Under the pieces are notes generated by a model. That model was not told the origin of the DNA. It saw only the letters and a list, made by a program, of their open reading frames with translations, and ran no database searches. 64,000 bases of DNA from Lepidostoma basale (lineage: Eukaryota > Arthropoda > Insecta > Trichoptera > Lepidostomatidae): NCBI GenBank assembly GCA_022606425.2, contig JAHDVF020000898.1, forward strand, positions 155,001 through 219,000, given 5' to 3'. A program made the position numbers and the translations under genes. This document shows positions 13,149 through 25,146 of the stretch, piece by piece. Each line of letters opens with the position of its first letter. Within the stretch, counting starts at the first letter, position 1.

Positions 13149-13272
13149 GACATGTTTCGGTTACAAGAAACCTTTAATGTACACAATTTTAACAACATTT
13201 TTATCTCTATATGATATTTGTTAATTTTTTTTAATTGTGTACATTGATACAAGTTAATTGTAACCGAAGCAT
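13149..13272. repeat. Inverted pair of hammerhead-like hairpins
   Basis: The minus arm (13149-13190) reads GTGTACATTAAA, stem GGTT, loop, AACC, then GAAACATG. The plus arm (13230-13272) reads GTGTACATTGAT, then stem GTTA, loop, TAAC, then CGAAGCATG. The arms share ACATT and the hairpin-GAARC order and point outward. Order and spacing resemble a hammerhead core (CUGANGA, stem II, GAAA), but the first core box is degenerate in both arms, so catalysis is doubtful here. Confidence 0.5.
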
Positions 13273-13942
13273 GCCTGGGTTAAGTTAAATTACTTGTGGT
13301 AATACTTTGTTACTGGCCTTGATATTCTTTCTCAAAGTGACACGTCATGAATTATCTGCGTTTCAGCGGTTTTTGTCGTTGTTGTACCATGTAAGGTGCG
13401 TACATACTCGTGAGTTCAGCGTGTTATACAATAGAAAGTCAAATCTCTCAGCAATCGCACACGCATTGCCGCTTTTAATGTAAAATAACGTTTTTTGTAG
13501 ACAAGTGGTTACTTTTTGTAGCAGCTGATAGAGTATAACATAATTATTTGTGCTCCTCGTTTTTCAAGTCAATATCAACATACACGTGGATTGTTCAATC
13601 ATTTCAACAAAATAATAGAATCGCATCTACAGTATCTTTCGCTTCATTTATAAGTTCAAGTATAAAGCGGATAACGTTTAGGGCTGATGTACGAGTGCCT
13701 GAGCTGCGTGGAGTGGGTAGTGGGTGCCCGCTTGTTTGTATTTTTGTACAAATGTAGCCTTCACCTGGAGGTATTACCAGGTTTTGAAGTGAATACGTGG
13801 ATTGATGTGACTGCGACCGCTCGAGAGGAAAACGTGGAATGATTAAAACAAATAATTTATTTTGGCCTAATGAAAAATCGGAAAATTCGAGTACGCACAT
13901 TTTATATTATTTACATTTTTCTGAAATCGAGAGGAGTATTTC

Positions 13943-14020
13943 GGGAAAGACCGGTGTAGTAAATATATCTGTATACCTACCCCTTCGGAGAGACGGCGTG
14001 ATGGTTGGTTAGTCAGTTAC
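13943..14020 (+). mobile_element. RTE-like LINE, 3' terminus only
   Basis: Only the last about 80 bases of the family are present: GGGAAAGACCGGTGTAGTA, then CTACCCCTTCGGAGAGACGG, then GTGATGG and the tail GTTGGTTAGTCAGTTA. This matches the end of the copy at 33031-34325 in the opposite orientation, including the stop codon region and the TTAG-type tail. Confidence 0.75.
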
Positions 14021-14339
14021 ATTTAGTGAAACGGATCTTGCGATAATAAGAGTTGGAAGATTATTCTAGTTGTGAGACCTGATGTGGGCGGTTAGTATCA
14101 CCAACCGGATGGTTTCTACACTTTAAATACATTGATGGCACACGTTCATGCGATCAGTAATTCATAAGAGATTGATAGTGCTCCAGTAAATAGAAACATG
14201 TCACTCAACAGGTAACAGTGAAACGAAAAATACATTAAGATGTATTCTTCCGTTTGAATCCCAACACGGCACACCATTTCTTTAGCATCACCAATTATAT
14301 AATGAAGATAGAGGGTGCCTTATATAACTTGTATTGAAT

Positions 14340-14600
14340 AGGAAGGAGCGAGAAGGGCTCGCAGCCAGCAGCCATCACTCAGCGGCTATCTCGCCGCCCT
14401 AATATTAATTTATGGCGCAGGTTAAGTGTGAGCACATATTTCAGGGGGCGGGGGATTAGGCGCGATCAATTCCAAACTAACGGCCCAACCTACCCTCTTC
14501 CTGGACGGCGCGGCGAGTAGCTCGCTTCTAATCTTAATTGCAATTTACATGTGCGTTTGGCGCGGCTATCCCTCCAATGAGGGTCATTCTTACAGATGTT
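14340..14600. other. GC-rich island with homeodomain-type sites
   Basis: A GC-rich stretch with interspersed CTAATATTAATTTATGG and TCTTAATTGCAATTTA words. Such mixed GC blocks with TAATT/ATTTATGG cores are seen in developmental enhancers. There is no coding frame. The regulatory role is inference. Confidence 0.3.
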
Positions 14601-14629
14601 ATATAGACCACGCCTGAAAAATATTATAA

Positions 14630-14800
14630 CACACACACTTTATTAAAAAAATAGTAATTAAAAACCAAACATGTTTCGGGCACATAAGCCATTCAACAGT
14701 GATGTTATATAAATATAAAAATTAAAAAAATAATAATAATTCACGAATATGGTCAGTTTTGACAGATATAGATATTAAAATGATTTATTTCGGGACGTTT
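14630..14800 (-). repeat. Penelope-type repeat with hammerhead-like hairpin
   Basis: On the minus strand: ACTGTTGAAT, stem GGC, loop TTATGT, GCC, then CGAAACATGTTTGG. Flanking sequence (TTATATAACATC before it, an ACACTTTATT block after it) aligns with the copy at 38090-38345, so the homologous unit is longer than the hairpin. The core box differs from hammerhead CUGANGA by one base (CTGTTGA). No Penelope reverse transcriptase or GIY-YIG ORF is nearby. Confidence 0.5.
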
Positions 14801-15059
14801 ATGCTTTTGTTACAACAAATATTGTGAATAAATTTAAAGATCCCATTGGGGTCCAGATATTATCTTACAACAAATGAAATAAATGAAATTTATTGACTTG
14901 ACGTTAAATTTATTTGATTGTATACGAGCATAATATTTTCTTTATTTTTAATTGCTTTTTAATTTCTAAAATTTCGAGATTGTCACATGTCTCCTATCAC
15001 GAGAACTCTGTTTTTGGCAAGATTATAACCGATGAAGGAAAGGGATTGCTTTAAAATCA

Positions 15060-15690
15060 TCGTCCGCAAAGGAAAATAGCTTGACAAAGGTCAACCTCCT
15101 CAGACAAACCTACCACATGCTAAAACAAACCTACGCGGGAAGAAAATTTTGTTGTGTGTATGGTGAGATCCCGAGGGATCATTCCCATGGAAGTCCTGAA
15201 TCGAACGAAACGGTTACTGGAGAGACGTATGTTCACAAGCTCCAAAGATTTCAAGAGAAACAGCTGGAGAATCGTCGCTCTTGTCAACCGCCAGAATGCC
15301 ATTCTCCTGCATGATAATGTAAATAAATTGGCACAGAAATAAATTCTTTAAAAATGAATGAATTTGGTTGGTCCATATTACCTGAGCCACCACACTTACT
15401 AGACTTTGCTCCAATAGACTACCATCTTTCTACTCCTTATATAGTATAAGTCTTTAGATGGCATTAATTTCAATTCTGACCGGACAGTAAATAAGGAAGT
15501 CTAAGGCTTCTGCAAGTTCTCGTATAATACAATTCAGTCATTTTTTATGAAAAAAAAAAAAAAACAATGAAGACGAAACAAGGTGGGAACAAGTCATAAA
15601 GTGAAGAGAATACATTTATACTAAAATAATATTGTTCATTTTGTAGTTATATAATATTTTTAAGACAAAATAAATTTACTCTTTTTATGA
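15060..15690 (+). pseudogene. Decayed mariner transposase fragment
   Basis: Across three frames, pieces of a mariner transposase catalytic region can be read in order: a KxxLCVWWD-like piece, GIIPMEVLNRTK, TGETYVHKLQRFQEK, LVNRQNAILLHDN (second catalytic Asp), then PPHLLDFAPIDYHLF (third Asp region) and a distant match to the GEYI ending near 15610. Frameshifts and stops interrupt it throughout and no TIRs are evident. It is an old, dead copy, a different subfamily from the mariners at 19.2 and 38.4 kb. The N-terminal DNA-binding half is not recognisable. Confidence 0.75.
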
Positions 15691-15782
15691 CGTTTTACTT
15701 TGGTCAAATGATTGATCTAGAAAAATGTTTGATTTAAGTCTGTAGTAAATTAGGAAAATAATTTCTCTGTGTGCGCCTAACG

Positions 15783-15820
15783 CAACGTGGCTACTGACGG
15801 AAAAGTCAGTAGCCACGTTG
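15783..15820. repeat. Perfect 16-bp hairpin, 6-nt loop
   Basis: CAACGTGGCTACTGAC (15783-15798) is followed by GGAAAA and then its exact reverse complement (15805-15820). No mobile-element context explains it, and the arms have no partner elsewhere in the window that I noticed. Confidence 0.9.
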
Positions 15821-16598
15821 TAGTTGTAGTAGTCAAGGAGCGCAAAATAGAAACGCGCTGCAACATTCGCTTCAGAATTAGTTCTCGCCGGGGAATAACG
15901 TACCGACCTTATCGCGATCACGATGATACCCTCCTAATTATTTTTGGCCTGTAATTCTGGAGAGAGAATAATGAATCACGCCTCTAGACTTTTGCTTTTA
16001 TTCGCAAAGGCGGATACGGCGACCTGGAATTTGTTCTATTATGTAGGCAGCCTTTGAAACAAAACCTGTCTTGTTTCCCATTGTAATGAAAGCGTACACT
16101 CCACAACTCGTTTTGTTTAAGCAATAAGTTTAAGTTATTTTTAATTAGATTAATGCCAAGAATGTCGCTTTACTTAAGTGAGAAGTTAAAGCATTTTTCA
16201 GGAGAAGAATGTGATTTCAAAATAGTTTAAGCATGGAGTCCTCAAATGCATAGTTGCTAGTACTCTAATTCTAGATTGAAGTACCGTTTTTTTACATTGA
16301 TAATTATTCCGATGGAGAACATAGGATATCGACAGTCAATACTGGGAACATAGGATAAGGAGTAAGCAAAGTGAAATAAATGTGGAAATTGAAAAATAAC
16401 TAATACTATTAATCTGACATCAATAAAAAAGTAAAGGAGAGAATTAGATAGAACGAATCTAAAAACAGGTTTATAAATCGGCCTTTAAATTACTTGATTC
16501 AATAAGCTATTTAGCTTTTATTACATTTTTTATGTGTGAGGAAAATAAGGCAGGTTTCTTAAGAACATTTTTACTTAACTAATTGAAATGAAAGATAT
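15821..16598. other. No gene seen
   Basis: A+T-rich sequence with no ORF or repeat that I can identify. Confidence 0.55.
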
Positions 16599-16825
16599 CA
16601 ACAACAACACAACAACAACCATCGTGCCGTTTCAGAAAGAATGGATCGCCACAATACTCTATTTTGATACACTTTCCTAGATTTGTCCACGTTCATACGT
16701 TCACGCTCGTACATCGAGTCATACACGCACGTCAATTTTTCCGACATCTTTAAAATTTGATTGATCTCGCCACGCCACGTTTTTCTCTGTCCTTATTCAC
16801 ATCGTTTTTCTTGCATACCTTCTAC
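16599..16825 (-). mobile_element. RTE-like LINE, decayed 3' copy with GTT-type tail
   Basis: On the minus strand the last about 200 bases of the LINE are recognisable through many substitutions: the GGCGTGGCGAGATCAATCAA block, then GACGTGCGTGTATGACTCGA, then GGCGATCCATTCTTTCTGA. It ends in ACGATGG and a (GTT)n tail (ACAACAACAACC on the plus strand, to 16620). Tail type links it to the copy ending at 35211 rather than to the TTAG-tailed copies. Confidence 0.75.
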
Positions 16826-19248
16826 ACTTTTAACATCAATACTTGTAATTCATATACACTATGCATATTGAACAACCATGGATAATATCTAACCTTCAAA
16901 TATGGTACACCTCAACGTAAAGAGAAAAATTGGGTTTTTGTTATATAAGGTTTATCAATTTGTTTTATCAATGAAACGGTTTTTGAGTTATAAATATATT
17001 TTAATTAAATAAACTATAAAGTTGTTGTAAAATTTGAATAGCCAATATGATTCTATTGGCTATTGAAATTTCATATCAGCTCTCCGTGTATTTTTATTGC
17101 AATATACTCGTATATAAAAAAGCATGGTCAGAAGTTTAGGTCTAGTGGACAAATCGTCTCTAATAATAATCAATACGAATCAAATTACAAACAAATCCAA
17201 ACAATGATTTAAACTGAATTTTGTTTTTCGTTTAAAGTGAAGCTAGTTTGTTTTCCACGATGATCCCGTCGGTGTACTGGGAGTAATTTTAATGTTTGTA
17301 CGTGTCACGTTACGTAAAGCGCAGTCCCCGTTCTATGATACAATTGCTCCGAGAATGAAGGCAGTGTCCTCGTCAACCATAAACTACTCATTCAAATAAA
17401 CAGTTCTATGATTTAAAAACAAACAGTAAATTCGCATTTCATGAAATTTCTATAAATTCTTGTATTTAAAAAAAGTAAACCTGTTTCCATGGGAAGTATA
17501 CTTCCCTTATTCCCCTTCGACACATGTTAAGTATATTTAGTAAGCATGTTATTACATTTTTCGTTTGTTAAAAATTAAAAGATAAACAAATGTATGAATA
17601 TGTAATGAATCGTTTGAAACCTTCATTTATGTTTAAATTAAACAGTGAGAATATTTATTCTGCGCAATTTAGGTACACACTCATAAAAGGAAATAAATTA
17701 TATATATATTTTACATGTAACACACGAGAATATCTCTTTAATAATAAATATTTGGTTATAATTAAATCCATTTGTATAAATACTTGTTAGTAGCGCGGGG
17801 CTTCACAGTCGGGCGGAGAGAAAGGGAAACCTGGCAAACACGCGACGACTTGGGCAGGAAGCGCTCTGGGCTAACTTCCCCCAGGACTTCCGGTCAGAAA
17901 AAACTGGACCCGGTTTAGTCAAAGGGATGAAATTGTACTCGATTTAATCACTCGTCGAGAAGGGCCATCCGCAGATCGTGTCGCCAGCGAGGGCTCCTGC
18001 CTGGCGCGCTGCGGTTCAGAAACTGAAACGCTCTAAAGACCGAACTGCAATATGGTATAATATAATAGGTAGGCATTATACTCCTGGTCTCCTGCGTGTC
18101 CTCGGGACTCTAACTGGCCGCCGGTTTTTACTATACTTAAGTTAAGAACGGAAATATTAAATATTGATCTCAACGTTTTAACTTGGTTTATATTTTATGT
18201 ATTCTACATTATGCCTACATTATCATACATATTTGTATATTTACACTATAGGAAATTACTTAAACTAAATATGAAATAATTATAACGCAATTTTCCACCA
18301 TTGTACCAAAAATATGTGTATTAATTATATAAGAAATTATTTTATTTGAAAGATTTTTTCTCAACACACATCATGATGATTTTTAATTCAATTCAAAATT
18401 AGAATACCTTATATCAGACAAGTAGTGGGCTCGCCAGCTGTGCAGTGCACAAGCCCAAGTGAGCCTCCCTACGCCGGCCGCGCCGCGCCACAGCAGCGCC
18501 CCGCTATAAATTCAAAGTTAAAAACGATCAGATTTTATCACTTCACATAAAAGGCTGATAATGTAGAAATGGTCAGAACAAAAGAGCTGCATGGAAGAGC
18601 AATATAACAGGTCGTTCGGGGGACTGGATGGGGCCAGGGTTGGGGTGGGATAGGGACCGAGTTATACGACCTACCAGCGTCATATATTGTACAACGTAGT
18701 TACGTTATATTCCCCCGCGGTCACAGCAGTTAAAACGGAAACGTTTCAACTGTTACATAATTACATTATTTTAGTCAAACACTTTGTGCTCGATTAAAAT
18801 AATATCCTCAAAAGTCAATGGTTGCAGAATTTACCCATCGAGTTACATTACCTATGTCGAAATATGAATATTGACGAATTACTTATATCCTCGAATCAAC
18901 CCATTAATTAGGTACTTTCGCTATCAAGAATATTACATCTTGGACTGTGCTAGAGATTTGAGTATTCTACTTAGAAAGGGTTGTAGTGAACATATTTATC
19001 TATAGTAAATAGCCAATATAAGACATTTATTAAAACATGTTTCAAACATGTGTCATATGTTGATGATTCTTTTTGTCATATTTAAGAGTTAAAAACAAAA
19101 TGCGAACGTAAGTATTAAATATTGATGAGAAGAATGCCTCACCCTTGTATTTGCTACCTAATTGGATTATGCCAGAGTAGCTAAATATGTATTTTGAGTG
19201 GAATCTCTTGATTATTCGTATTTACCCCTTCATAAATATGAAATATTA
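16826..19248. other. No gene seen; hairpin and GC-rich islands
   Basis: A perfect 11-bp inverted repeat with a 6-nt loop lies at 17037-17064 (AATAGCCAATA arms). GC-rich islands lie at about 17790-18130 and 18425-18510. A further hairpin followed by GAAACATG on the minus strand (19031-19068; stem AACAT/ATGTT) resembles the hammerhead-like family but lacks the first core box. No coding sequence recognised. Confidence 0.45.
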
Positions 19249-20467
19249 GGTCCTTACATATGAAATTGGCGTTTTGTATGGGAGGAACATAAAGTTGATT
19301 TTTTTAAATATAATATATTTATTTAATCAAAGTATGTACCATTGCTATCTATGCACTTTTGCCATCTCATAGGTAGTTCATCGATCCCTTTACTAAAAAA
19401 AACATTCGGACGGGAATCAATAAAATCTTTGAAGTCGGTTTGGACTGCCCCATCGGAGTTGAATTTTTTCCCTTGCAAGAAGTTATCCAAATTTCGAAAA
19501 AAAAAGTAATCTGTTGGGGCAAGGTCCGGAGAGTACGGTGGATGTCTTAGACATTCCAATTGAAGCTCTTCTAATTTGGTAGCCGTCTGTTGTGCAGTGT
19601 GTGGTCTAGCGTTATCATGAAGCAGCAGTGGCCTAGAGCGATTAACCAGCCTCGGTTGTTTAGCAGCTAGCTTTTCCATCATGGTTTGCAGTTGCTGACA
19701 ATAGACATCTGCCGTAATCGTCTGGCCAGATTTAAGAAAGCTGTAGTGAACGATACCAGCACTAGTCCACCAAACGCTCACAAGTAACTTTTTTGGAGTC
19801 AATTTTCGCTTGGGGCATGGTTTGGGGATTATCATACAGGATCCACTTTTCATCACAGGTAATGATTCGATTCAAAATCCCTTCATTATTGTGCCGGTTG
19901 AGTAATGCAACGCAACAGTCAACGCGCGTTTGTTGATTTGCTTCACTCAATTCGTGAGTAACCACCTTTCAAGCTTTTTCACCTTCCCAATTTGCTTCAA
20001 GTGGATTAAAACAGTTTTATCACTAACACCGCAGCCTGCAGCTAACTCGGACGTGGTTTGCGATGGATCCGCTTCCACAATAGCCTTCAATTCTTCATTA
20101 TTAACTTTGGTCTCCGGCCGTCCACGGGGCTTGTTCTGCAGGTCAAAATTTCCAGAACGAAAACGTTGGAACCAAAAACGCACTGTGTTTTCTTTTGCGG
20201 CACCGTCGCCATACACATCTGCAGCACTGGTGCCACGGTGGAACTCGTACTCGTAAATAACACGATATTTCAAGTTTTCCATTTTGTAAACTGAGTGACG
20301 CAAAGAAAAAAAACAATTGAGGAAAAAACAAATGAATTATAATTTTCGAAACAAAAATACTTGAGTAATAGCTGTATAAATTTGAATTTGGAATTCCTAA
20401 CCAAAGAGAAGATATTTGAGATCAAAGTTGCCAGTACGGCAAAACGCCAATTTCATACGTAAGGACC
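19249..20467 (-). mobile_element. mariner transposon, cecropia-like, defective
   Basis: The left end GGTCCTTACATATGAAATTG and the reverse complement of the right end (GGTCCTTACGTATGAAATTG) match over 28 bp with one difference, flanked by TA at 19247-19248 and 20468-20469. From memory, this terminus closely resembles that of cecropia-subfamily mariners. The length of 1219 bp is slightly short for a mariner, consistent with the internal deletion seen in the transposase gene. Confidence 0.92.
19323..20282 (-). pseudogene. mariner transposase, two breaks
   Basis: Three overlapping frames together cover the protein. Frame 1 (start taken at 20282, MENLKYRV) gives the N-terminal helix-turn-helix pair and the VKKLERW linker. 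A missing base near 19962 shifts to frame 2, which carries THELSEANQQ and the first catalytic Asp (TCDEKWILYDN). Just after YDN, roughly a dozen family residues are absent and the frame changes again; frame 3 carries PKKLLVSVWW, LLHDNARPH (second Asp) and YSPDLAPTD (third Asp), then ends RWQKCIDSNGTYFD. Spacing between second and third Asp is 34 residues, the mariner DD34D signature. The type resembles the transposase domain of human SETMAR. As it stands the gene cannot make a full transposase. Confidence 0.9.
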
Positions 20468-23319
20468 TAATATGTTTGTGGAGTTTTATTTAAATATCAC
20501 AAAAAAGAAATATAATTCTCTATTTTTTTCACAACTAAATGAAAACTAAGGTGGCAATGAATGTAATATCAAACAATTATCACTGGGTTAAACTAATTTC
20601 TCAGAATATATAGAATAGCCACTTCCAGGAGAGTTAGAGAATTGTATTTAACTAAACATATTCATTTTAAACATTCGCATTTCTTAGAATATAATTTGTT
20701 TGCTTTTTATTGAGAACATTTCTCTATCTGAACAGGAATATGAAAATGAAAATTCTACGTGTTGCTGATTTTATTCACGTAATATCAACAAACTGATCAA
20801 GTTAGAAAACGGTTGTTGCCCATACTAATTTACGTTGCGTCAATCCAAATGGTCTCCGTCCTCCAGGACTGCGGAAAATTGGCCGAGGGCCGGGCAGGAA
20901 ACACCTGCGTGGCCGGGCTTACAAATTCCACTTTTTTGCCGATGTGGCAGAAAAATAAATTCGAACGCCGCCATAGGACGCATACAAGATTCCGTCATAT
21001 CTCGCGCGATGTGTAGCACCTACACACCACTACATACTCGTATACATATGTTATAATACATCACTCGCGCCTCGCGTGTCATTTGCTTATCTGGCATCTC
21101 GTTTACTCTCATTATACCTTGCAAAAGGAAATAAATCAAAGCTACCCATTTGAAGAGAAATCTCTATTTATTTTTCATATGAAGCACTCACTTTGAGGTT
21201 AAACATTTTAAATTTATAAATATATAAAATAAAATAATCACATTGAATTTTAGCTTCATCAGGGTATTATTAAAACAGTTTTTAATTGCCCCGATAAAGC
21301 TTGGGTGCAAAGAGAAACTATTTGGCGTAAAATATTGTTCAACTACAGTTCCGTGGTTAACTTACGAAGTGACTATTTTATTTCATATACATATTTATTT
21401 TAATAATTTGAAAAGTCTGTAATTAAGACATGTTCAGTAGAAAGTTCTCTAGTTACAAACGAATCTACACTATAATAAAATAAAAACTATGGTATGGAAG
21501 TCCATATGCATTACAAATATAAAATATTGCTTTATACTACAAATGGTACTTCAATTTCCCCTTCGAATATTCGCGATGAGCCTAATTTTTGGATATGTTT
21601 TTTCCCAAATCTTAAAGTTGCAGAAACGAGGAATACGTTCTTGACAAACAGTATCTGTTTCGTCTATTCATCGGCGTTTAATCTGATACCTGATTGGCGA
21701 ATCAAATTCAAATTACAGCGAGAGTTCACACAATTCTGGATAATAAACTGTAACAAGATACGGGAGTATTCCGAATAATAAAATTGAAATGCGAAAAAGG
21801 GAGACGGAATGAGATGAGTTTTGCACTTGATTAATTAATAATGAATAGTCCTCCAGCCGGCGAGCGGATCAGACAATTTCGATTCCTCATTCTGCTCAAG
21901 TGGGAGGGGGCGACGGGCGGGCGGGCGAGGGGGGGTTGTTTTTCAAATATTTGCCGAGGAGAGACCTCACCGCTAGCGGGGGATGACTGATTTCCGGTTA
22001 GGGGTGAACACTAATGAATAATGACTCATTCCGCCAACAAGCCGCCGTGAGGTGCCAACATAGTTTCACCGGAAGATTTAATTTATTTAACCATTTTCTC
22101 GGCATTTGGAAATTTATTCGGTGTTTGCTCGGGATAATGTAATAATAATTTCTATGTACAAAATTAAACTATTTGAAATCATATTTGCCAAGGTTTCGAA
22201 GACGATAAAAAGTTTATTATTTGTTCAAAACTGATTCTCTTTTTTACCAAGCAGTTGAAATATTCTACCGTACAGCATGACATCTTAAACAACGTCTTAT
22301 TAAGATAATTTTGACGCCTTTCTACACATACTATGGTAGAGCGGTGAAACACTTTTAACAATACGTAAAGGAAGTTTATTTTGTTGTACGAGTATACTAT
22401 TTCCTGCTATTGCTCATACCTTCCATAAGCTTGCTAGTATGAATCGTTCTTTTAATTTTCTTATTTGCCGTGGAAGTGAATTTATTTAATTAAATATCTG
22501 TCTGATGGTACACCACGTGCTTCGTGCTTCCAATTGTTTAAATTTCTTTAGTTTCTCATATTTTGATTAATTATCTGTACCTGTACTTGTCATTTAAAAA
22601 AAAAACGTTGCTTATATAAATATTTTGAAAATTGATTATTCGTTTCTTTACATCATTTATACATAACATTTATGAATAACAAAGTCTTTCTAATTGAATC
22701 TCAACTATTAACCGTGCTTAGTGCGCACAAAGGACGATTGCAGATGAACTCCTCGAACGTGAAAGTACCTATTCGCCATCACATTACTAACTAACTAGCC
22801 TCTGGTGTTTTATATTTTATGATTTGAACAGTAATATACAAAAATGTAATTAAACGAATCACTTTTTATGAAAATATTCGCAAACTTTTTAATATTGCTT
22901 TGCCTTTTATCCACTCGAATGTTTCGGGGCAAATTTGGGATCCGTTCTCCCGAAAAAAGTTAAATAAAATCAATATTCGCTTGGATTACTACCAACTCAA
23001 ATATATTGGATTTCATACTTATATACATACGACTCGCAATCAAACCAATATAACCTGCGGATCTTTTATCTCAGATAAACAAAGTGATGTTATTCTTAAA
23101 ATACTCCCCATATTTTATGGAATTGTTGGGGTTTGCGGTACAATAATATTAAATATATTCATTCATTCGTTTTATACAAGAACCTTTCTTTGAAAACCGG
23201 CCATTTCTTTTTTTGACTTATCTACGTGCACTTTATGACCATTTTCTTATTTAAACTTTTAAAGAATTGTTTGGAGGATTGACACAAAACACGACTGTTG
23301 TAGGTATAAAATGTCAAGT
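20468..23319. other. No gene seen; GC-rich island at 21840-22060
   Basis: A+T-rich sequence. The block 21840-22060 is GC-rich, with a GGGCGGGCGGGCG run and TAATGAATAATGA words. ORFs at 20813-21056, 21494-21778 and 22900-23193 have no recognisable domain. Confidence 0.45.
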
Positions 23320-23465
23320 AAAATAATTTAATAATCGTTAAATAATTGCATTAACACAACACAATTTTAACAAACGTGTTTCGGGACATAATAATTAAGT
23401 GTTGTGATAATGACGAATCCACAACACAAAGTGATAGTGAATATATAAGGAAAAAATAGTATTTA
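23320..23465 (-). repeat. Penelope-type repeat, degenerate hairpin
   Basis: On the minus strand GTCCCGAAACACGTTTG follows a weakly paired segment. Flanking CACAACACAAAGTGATAG-type sequence recurs beside the copy at 38090-38345, so it belongs to the same repeat family. The hairpin itself has largely decayed. Confidence 0.45.
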
Positions 23466-23617
23466 CATTCTTAAAAAAAATCACAATTGAATTCCACAGA
23501 GTTGATGTCTTGAGTTTATAAAAAAAATCAGTAAATATAATAATATGGTAATATTGACAATACACAATATACAACATCTGACTTACAAGAAATATCTTCC
23601 AGATAACTATATAAATT

Positions 23618-23836
23618 CGACGACATTTGTGATAGAGTGGCAAGACTGCCAAACCGAAGGTTCCAAGTTCGATCGCCGGTGATGGTTGTGTGATTGTCAC
23701 ACTGTCTATGGTCTGGTTAGAATTCACGTGACAATAAAAATGGCGATAGATTAGCTACCTATCATATGTCATGAGAATCAATATGTATATTTAGCTTAAA
23801 ACAAATTATTTGCAGTAATTGGGTTCAAATGACCTC
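23618..23836 (+). mobile_element. tRNA-derived SINE, copy 1
   Basis: The 5' part looks tRNA-like: an A-box-like TGATAGAGTGG at 23629-23640 and a B-box-like GGTTCCAAGTTCGATC about 20 bases on. The 3' body (ATGTCATGAGAATCAATAT, then CAGTAATTGGGTTCAAAT) recurs in the copy at 40776-40895. Head and body together in two places define a SINE; the head also recurs at 63946. It has no coding capacity and would depend on a LINE for mobility. Which LINE is unclear, as the 3' end matches none in this window. Confidence 0.7.
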
Positions 23837-24777
23837 TTATACACAAATAATATATATAGTAATAAATTACACAAAATGTTTAATACAATTATAGCCGAAG
23901 GGCCTCACCGAACATGGCTGCGTAACAACGCTCATTAAATTATAATTTCACTCAACGTAACGTTGGAGACCTAATGTGTAAATTCTTCCCGAGCTGTAGT
24001 ACTTATACAAAAGTCAATGAAAAGATATTCACTGAAAAGTACATAATTCCGACGAAAACAAAACATTGTTCCGTTATTTTTGTATTTTTATAAAAATATT
24101 GTCTTTGAGCGTGTTGGCAAATGAAGTGATCATATTTCAAAGAAATCTCATTTCAAATTCTCGGCGTCATAAGTAAGGGAGCAATATCTTAAAAGTGCCC
24201 GAGAGCTTCTTTAAACTCCTCGAAATAAAGAGGCGGAATATTATCAATTTGTTGAAAATTTACAACAAAGCGCCGTAATTTTGTAATAAAGTTTATTGGA
24301 AAACGCTCTCCTCCACTTCAGGCACTTCCTCTCTTTCAATTATGACCAGCGGCGTCCGTGGCCGTGGGCGGACTGCTGTCTGCATACATAATCTGATCAC
24401 GCCACTATATAATACGATACAATTATATTATCACACATGAAATACGAAATATAGTGTACATATTTTATTTTAACAACAATTCTGTCTGTATTGCGCTGAA
24501 GGGGAGTAGGTACAGAAGAAAGAGTGTGCAATAGCTATTTCAATTTCAACTAATTTGGGCATAACGGGGGCAGGCCATGGAGGAAGGGGCGCTGCACCCT
24601 AATTATTTCCTTAACCGACGTGCATTCTCTTACCCCTTCCGTCCCGTGGTCATTTAATCAAATATAACATTTTTCACGAAACTTAAAAAAACATATACTT
24701 TACTTTAAATGGGGATTAAATTATTTGAATTTTCATTTATACTAGTAAAAAGTTATGAAAATATTGATTGATATTGA

Positions 24778-25015
24778 GAAAGAAGGGTTGAAAGGTAATA
24801 AAGTGAATGGTGTACTTAAAGTTGTCATTACAAGCAAAACAGATTCTTGTATCGACCCTTATGTGTGGAAGTGAAGCATGGAACTGGCAAATAAAGGATG
24901 AAAGTAGAATAAATGCAGTAGAAATGGGATCTATTAGACGAAGGTGTCGAAAATCTCTGTTTGTGAATGCAGTGCGAATGAAAGTGTTATGAATTAGATG
25001 GTTAGTTAGTCCGCT
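24778..25015 (+). mobile_element. RTE-like LINE, rearranged fragment
   Basis: Plus-strand sequence gives GSEAWNWQIKDESRINAVEMGS, matching residues 270-290 of the 33047-34306 ORF, preceded by NGVLKVVI-like text in another frame. It then jumps from the NIRSEC region straight to ATGGTTAGTTAG, the family tail. A large internal deletion therefore removed everything between. Short indels break the frame. Confidence 0.75.
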
Positions 25016-25090
25016 ATATTCTAATGTATACATAAATAATATATGAGATCGATTGTGTTTTATCTCATTACAATTTTGAATTTGTTTCAG

Positions 25091-25146
25091 ATTCGCCACC
25101 AAAACAAGAAGTCTCCCCCTCGAGGATTGCAGAGCGAGCCGGAGCG
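25091..25146 (+). other. Candidate small exon (56 nt)
   Basis: TTTGAATTTGTTTCAG precedes 56 nt that are GC-richer than the flanks, then GTGAGAG follows. All three frames are open; one reads SPPKQEVSPSRIAERAGA. The phase would allow joining to one frame of the candidate exon at 4075-4133. I give this little weight because pseudo-exons are common and no protein family is recognised. Confidence 0.25.

Noticed and set aside
14198..14215. GAAACATGTCACTC as another hammerhead-like copy
   Set aside because: No pairing stem and no GATGA-like box directly upstream.
23628..23670. Stand-alone tRNA gene
   Set aside because: A and B boxes are only approximate, the acceptor stem does not pair, and the segment recurs with a common 3' body, so it is a SINE head.
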